Positions 13,910 through 17,348 of a stretch of 17,348 nt of DNA are shown here, in pieces. The notes under the pieces were generated by a model that searched no databases, was not told where the DNA came from, and saw only the letters and a list, made by a program, of their open reading frames with translations. How positions within the stretch are numbered: the stretch's first letter is position 1; the number at the start of each line of letters is the position of its first letter. Source of the DNA: Pseudomonadota bacterium (lineage in GTDB: Bacteria > Pseudomonadota > Alphaproteobacteria > Acetobacterales > Acetobacteraceae); assembly GCA_021826565.1 (NCBI GenBank), contig JAKAZJ010000005.1, positions 1 to 17,348 of the forward strand. Reading direction: 5' to 3'. The position numbers and the translations under genes were made by a program.

Positions 13910-15385
13910 ATGGTCGGCGCCCTCTTGCTCGCAATCGTCCTGGCGCCCTCGGCCGCCATCGTGCTGATCCTGTTGACCCGCAGGCCGCGATGGGCGGAAG
14001 GGCTCAATCTGGCGGCCAGCGCGATCGCCTTCCTCGCCGCACTGGCGCTGCCGGCACTCAGCCTGTCCGGTCGTCACGTCTATTGGGGCCGCTATGTCAT
14101 TCTCGATCCGTTCGGCGCCTGGGTGATCCTGTGCGCGGCGATCGTCTATCTGCTCGCCTCGATCTATGCCGTCGGCTACATGCGCCTGCTGGACGAGGAG
14201 GCGCGGCTGCCCCGCTTCTACGCGCTGTTCGCGGGTTTCGGCCTGACCACGCTGATCGGGCCGATGATGAACAGCGCGGGCCTCTACTGGATCGCCATCG
14301 AGCTGACCACCCTGGTCAGCACCTTCCTGGTAGCATTCGAGCGCGCGCCGGAAAGCATCGAGGCAGCGTGGAAATACATCATCGTCGTCTCCGGCGGGAT
14401 CAGCCTCGCTCTGCTGGGCACGGTGCTGTTCTACTGGGCTGGCAGCTTCGTGCTGGGGCCGCGCTACGACATGACCTGGGCGGTGCTGCGCGGCGCGGCG
14501 CCGCAGATGAACCCGGCGCTGCTGCTGCTCGCGTTCCTGCTGGTGCTGGTGGGCTACGGGACCAAGGTCGGGCTGGCGCCGATGCACACCTGGCTGCCGG
14601 ACGCGCATAGCGAAGGTCCGGCGCCGGTTTCGGCCCTGCTGTCGGGGGCACTGCTCAACACCGCGATGGTCGGGATCGTGCGCTATCTCGCGATCATCGA
14701 GGCGGCGGACCCCGGGCCGCTGCCGCGCGCGGCCCTGGTGGTGCTCGGAGCCTTCTCCCTGTTCGTCGCGGCGATGTTCATCGTCCGTCAACGCGGGATC
14801 AAGCGGTTGATGGCCTATTCCAGCGTCGAGCACATGGGGATCATGGCGCTCGGCTTCGGCTTCGGCGGCATGCTGGGCGTGGCCGGCGCGCTCTACCACA
14901 TGCTGAACCACACGTTGAACAAGTCGCTGATGTTCTTCGGCGCCGGCAGCATGATGCGGAGTTACGAGACCAAGGACATCGGCGCCATCCGCGACGTTGG
15001 GCGGCGCTTCCCGGTGGTGGGCGCGCTGTGGCTCGCCGGTGCGGTCGCGATAACCGGCGCGCCGCCGTTCGGCCTGTTCGCCAGCGAGTTCACCATCCTG
15101 CGTGCCGGGCTGCGTGGCCCGCATGTGTGGGCGGCGATCGTCATGGCGCTGTTGCTGATCGTGATCTTCATCGCCTTCCTGAACCATTTCCGCATGATGT
15201 ATTTCACCCCGGCGGAAGGTGAACCGGCGCCGATGCGCCCGGTCAGCGCCTGGTGCAGCGTGCCGATGTGGCTCGCCTTCGTGCCGCTGCTGGTGCTCGG
15301 CCTGTGGTGGCCGGAGGCGATCTGGCACTATTTCGCCGCGATCGCCCACGGGCTCGCCGCCGGCACAATGGTGGCCGGCCGATGA
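13910..15385 (+). CDS. hyfF: HyfF-like proton-conducting membrane subunit (NuoL/M/N family)
   Basis: 491-aa antiporter-like membrane subunit with about 13-14 helices. The residues used for proton movement in this family are all present: Glu131 in YWIAIELTTLVS, Lys219 in GYGTKVGLAPMHTWLPDAHS, Lys298 in RGIKRLMAYSSVEHMG and Lys338 in MLNHTLNKSLMFFGAG. The broken-helix signature GPAPVSALLSG is intact. It should therefore pump ions when driven by the redox arm. It starts three bases after hyfE and overlaps hyfG by four. It is the only antiporter-like subunit seen; HyfB and HyfD equivalents are absent from the window. Confidence 0.92.
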   Translation: MVGALLLAIVLAPSAAIVLILLTRRPRWAEGLNLAASAIAFLAALALPALSLSGRHVYWGRYVILDPFGAWVILCAAIVYLLASIYAVGYMRLLDEEARLPRFYALFAGFGLTTLIGPMMNSAGLYWIAIELTTLVSTFLVAFERAPESIEAAWKYIIVVSGGISLALLGTVLFYWAGSFVLGPRYDMTWAVLRGAAPQMNPALLLLAFLLVLVGYGTKVGLAPMHTWLPDAHSEGPAPVSALLSGALLNTAMVGIVRYLAIIEAADPGPLPRAALVVLGAFSLFVAAMFIVRQRGIKRLMAYSSVEHMGIMALGFGFGGMLGVAGALYHMLNHTLNKSLMFFGAGSMMRSYETKDIGAIRDVGRRFPVVGALWLAGAVAITGAPPFGLFASEFTILRAGLRGPHVWAAIVMALLLIVIFIAFLNHFRMMYFTPAEGEPAPMRPVSAWCSVPMWLAFVPLLVLGLWWPEAIWHYFAAIAHGLAAGTMVAGR

Positions 15386-16848
15386 ACGCCACCGAAGCCA
15401 CCACGGTACCGTGCGCCGGGATGCCCGAAATCGCGCGCGGGCTGTTCGCCGATGGCGGGCGCATGCAGATGGCCTATGCGTGGCATCCCGAACCCGGGAC
15501 GGTCGAGCTGCGCTACCTCGCCTCCCCCCCCGAAGCCGGCCGCTTTCTGCTGTGGCGTTGCCGCCCGGAGGGCGATCCGCCGAGTCTGGCCCGCATCTGG
15601 CCGTCGCTTGGCTGGTACGAGCGCGAGATCATGGACCTCTTCGGCATCGCGTTCCGCGACCATCCGGAGCCGAACCGGCTGGTGCTGGCCGAGGACATTC
15701 CGCCGCCCTTCGACGGCCACGACCCCGCCCGGCGCATGGGCGATATCCCCCGCCCGCTGCCCGAGATCGAAGCTCCCGAAGTGCAGACCCTGCCGTTCGG
15801 TCCGGTGCGCGCGGACGTGCTGGAATCCGCCGAGTTCACCTTCTTCTATATCGGCGAGCAGATCATTCACTACCATCCGCACCTGTTCTTCAAGCATCGC
15901 GGCATGGAAGCGCGCTTTGCCGGGCTGACGCCGCTGCTCGGCACGGTGCTGGCGGAACGGGTCTCCGGCGTCGGCAGCGTGGCGCACGCACTGGCCTATT
16001 GCCAGGCGATCGAGGCCGCTGCGTCCTGCGCGGTACCGAGGCGGGCGCTCGCTCTGCGCGTGCTGCTGGCCGAGCTGGAACGGGTCTATAACCATCTGCA
16101 CTATCTCGGGCATCTGGCCAACACCACCACGCTCAAGGTGGGCGAGGCGCAAGGCAAGCTCCTGGAAGAGCGTGCCAAGCAGATCAATGCGCGGGTAACG
16201 GGCAGCCGCTTCCTGCGCGGCCTGCTGGTCCCCGGCGGGCTGCGCCGCGATCTGGTGCCGGGCGAATGGCTCAGCCCCGCGCTGGAGGAGTTGCGGGCGG
16301 AGACCGCGCGCTATGTCGATCTGCTGGAGCGGTCCGACAGTCATCTGGATCGGCTGATCACCACCGGGATGCTGCGCCGCAACGTCGCACTGGACCAGGG
16401 TGCGACCGGACCGGTGCAGCGCGCCTCCGGCATTGATCGCGACCTGCGCCGCGATCACCCCTACGCGGCCTATGCCGACCTGTCGCTGGTCGTGCCGGTC
16501 CGCAGCGAGGGCGACGCCTATGCCCGCTCGGCGGTTCGCGTGGCCGAGATCGATGCCGCCATCGCGATGATGCAGCGCGTCCTGTTGCTGCTGGAGGACG
16601 GCCCAGTGCGCGTGGACTGCACGCCCACCGCCGGCGCCGAAGGTCTCGGCTGGGCGGAATCGCCGCGCGGCACGCTGTTCTACGCCGTGCACGTCGGCGC
16701 CGATGGGCGGCTCGCGCGGGTGAAGATCAAGTCGCCGTCCTATTCCAACTGGCGCGTGTTCCCGTTCACCGTGCACGAGACGAACATGATGGATTACGCG
16801 ATCAACGAGGCGAGTTTCGGCCTCACCATCGCCGGCTGCGCGCGGTAG
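15382..16848 (+). CDS. hyfG: HyfG/HycE-like large subunit (NuoC-NuoD fusion) lacking NiFe ligands
   Basis: 488-aa protein. The N-terminal NuoC-like domain has WPSLGWYEREIMDLFGIAFR followed by DHPEPNRL (73-100). From about 150 it is NuoD/large-subunit-like, with HPHLFFKHRGMEARF and LAELERVYNHLHYLGHLAN. In group 4 hydrogenases the first ligand motif is RVCGxC; here it is RVSGVGSVAH (193-202), so both Cys are replaced (Ser195, Gly198). The C-terminal motif DPCxxC is reduced to IAGCAR and the protein stops, leaving at most one Cys (486). HycE is 569 aa, so the tail is short. It cannot hold a normal NiFe centre and fits the energy-converting-hydrogenase-related (Ehr) class. ATGA overlap with hyfF. 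Confidence 0.9.
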   Translation: MNATEATTVPCAGMPEIARGLFADGGRMQMAYAWHPEPGTVELRYLASPPEAGRFLLWRCRPEGDPPSLARIWPSLGWYEREIMDLFGIAFRDHPEPNRLVLAEDIPPPFDGHDPARRMGDIPRPLPEIEAPEVQTLPFGPVRADVLESAEFTFFYIGEQIIHYHPHLFFKHRGMEARFAGLTPLLGTVLAERVSGVGSVAHALAYCQAIEAAASCAVPRRALALRVLLAELERVYNHLHYLGHLANTTTLKVGEAQGKLLEERAKQINARVTGSRFLRGLLVPGGLRRDLVPGEWLSPALEELRAETARYVDLLERSDSHLDRLITTGMLRRNVALDQGATGPVQRASGIDRDLRRDHPYAAYADLSLVVPVRSEGDAYARSAVRVAEIDAAIAMMQRVLLLLEDGPVRVDCTPTAGAEGLGWAESPRGTLFYAVHVGADGRLARVKIKSPSYSNWRVFPFTVHETNMMDYAINEASFGLTIAGCAR

Positions 16849-16857
16849 GGGCGGGCG

Positions 16858-17348
16858 ATGGCGCTGTGGACCTTCTTCGGGCTGAGAGAGGGCAAGGCGA
16901 CGACGCCCTGGCCGCGGCGTGGCGAGGCCGACGGGCAGGCGGGCGTGCTGGGCATGCCGCGCTTCGCCCCCGAGCACTGCCAGGAGGGCTGCGCCGCTTG
17001 CGCCGAAATCTGCCCGACCGGCGCGATCGCGCCGCGCGCGGATGCGCCGGGCGGCATCGCGGTGGATTACGGAAGCTGCGTGGTCTGCCAGTTATGCACC
17101 GCGGCCTGCCCGACCGGCGCACTCAGCCCCTCGCATGACTGGGCCTTTGGCGTCCGCCGGCGGGAGGATCTCGTCTGGTCGGAAACGCCGGCGCCCGAAG
17201 CCGAACCCGCCGCCGGGCAGCGCGTCTTCCGCCGCAGCCTGCACATCCGTCATGTCGATGCCGGCTCCTGCAACGGGTGTGAATCGGAACTCCAGGCGCT
17301 GAACAACCCGTTCTACAACCTGCATCGGCTCGGCATCTTCTTTACCCC
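16858..17348 (+). CDS. Ferredoxin/NuoB-like small-subunit fusion (HyfH-HyfI-like), cut by window edge
   Basis: One uninterrupted frame from the ATG at 16858 to the edge, 163 codons so far. Residues about 40-85 form a two-cluster 4Fe-4S ferredoxin domain: HCQEGCAACAEICPTGAI, with one residue extra between the first two Cys compared with CxxCxxCxxxCP, and then SCVVCQLCTAACPTGAL, which is standard. After a proline-rich linker the NuoB/HyfI fold begins with HIRHVDAGSCNGCESELQAL, keeping the CxxC pair for the N2-type proximal cluster. HyfH and HyfI are normally separate proteins, so this is a fusion. It starts nine bases after hyfG. It should carry electrons toward the modified large subunit. The C-terminal cysteines lie outside the window. 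Confidence 0.88.
   Translation, partial: MALWTFFGLREGKATTPWPRRGEADGQAGVLGMPRFAPEHCQEGCAACAEICPTGAIAPRADAPGGIAVDYGSCVVCQLCTAACPTGALSPSHDWAFGVRRREDLVWSETPAPEAEPAAGQRVFRRSLHIRHVDAGSCNGCESELQALNNPFYNLHRLGIFFT

Noticed and set aside
13199..15349. 716-aa minus-strand frame opposite hyfE and hyfF
   Set aside because: Gln/His/Arg/Asp-rich composition typical of the antisense of membrane-protein genes in GC-rich DNA.
15382..16848. Active group 4 NiFe hydrogenase large subunit
   Set aside because: Both Cys of the first ligand motif and at least one of the second are missing.

Overview
The window is GC-rich bacterial DNA of alphaproteobacterial character, possibly an acidophilic Acetobacteraceae-type genome. 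The taxon is an inference from GC content, codon use and a Trb-type conjugation gene, and it is not firm. The left edge holds the start of a trbB conjugation ATPase and an XRE regulator, both on the minus strand, so the window probably covers the border between an integrative conjugative element (or plasmid transfer region) and its cargo.

The main result is that the cargo is a fluoride-stress island. I find four copies of the fluoride (crcB-motif) riboswitch aptamer, at about 1896-1957 (-), 2056-2104 (+), 10419-10470 (-) and 12133-12180 (+). Each has the consensus parts in order: a GGYG-type pseudoknot arm, a P1 stem GGAGTC/GACTCC (or its G-U variant), the complementary CRCC/CCTC arm, an A-rich joiner, a P3 hairpin of the GCCC...GGGC type, and the conserved tail [T/C][G/A]ATGACTCCT. 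In three copies the 3' P1 strand can pair instead with a downstream Shine-Dalgarno sequence. This is the classic layout for a switch that turns translation on when fluoride is present.

Layout: (1) 1-960 (-), trbB fragment and XRE regulator. (2) 961-1477, no gene recognised. (3) 1478-1866 (-), a riboswitch-led short leader ORF coupled to an unrecognised Trp-rich 114-aa protein. (4) 2056-8247 (+), a riboswitch-led operon of two MutS-like ATPases without a mismatch-recognition domain, a dynamin-like GTPase with a duplicated CxxC/CxxH module, and an MFS transporter. (5) 8286-10470 (-), a riboswitch-led eno with a downstream BcrC/YbjG-type PAP2 phosphatase. (6) 10547-11212 (+), a histidine phosphatase. 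(7) 11167-12011 (-), two DUF190 (PII-like) proteins. (8) 12091-17348+ (+), a promoter, riboswitch and leader ORF in front of a Hyf/complex-I-like membrane complex: hyfC, hyfE, hyfF, hyfG-like, and a ferredoxin/NuoB-like fusion that runs off the edge.

The genes fit a common theme. Enolase is a classic fluoride target, and phosphatases, phosphate-transfer enzymes and P-loop NTPases are sensitive to fluoride or to metal-fluoride phosphate mimics. DUF190 proteins are often neighbours of crcB. The hydrogenase-like large subunit has lost at least three of the four nickel-iron cysteine ligands, so the complex looks like an energy-converting-hydrogenase-related (Ehr) complex rather than a hydrogenase. 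A fluoride-switched, Ni-free Ehr complex is the most novel object here. No crcB/Fluc or CLC-F fluoride exporter is visible in the window.
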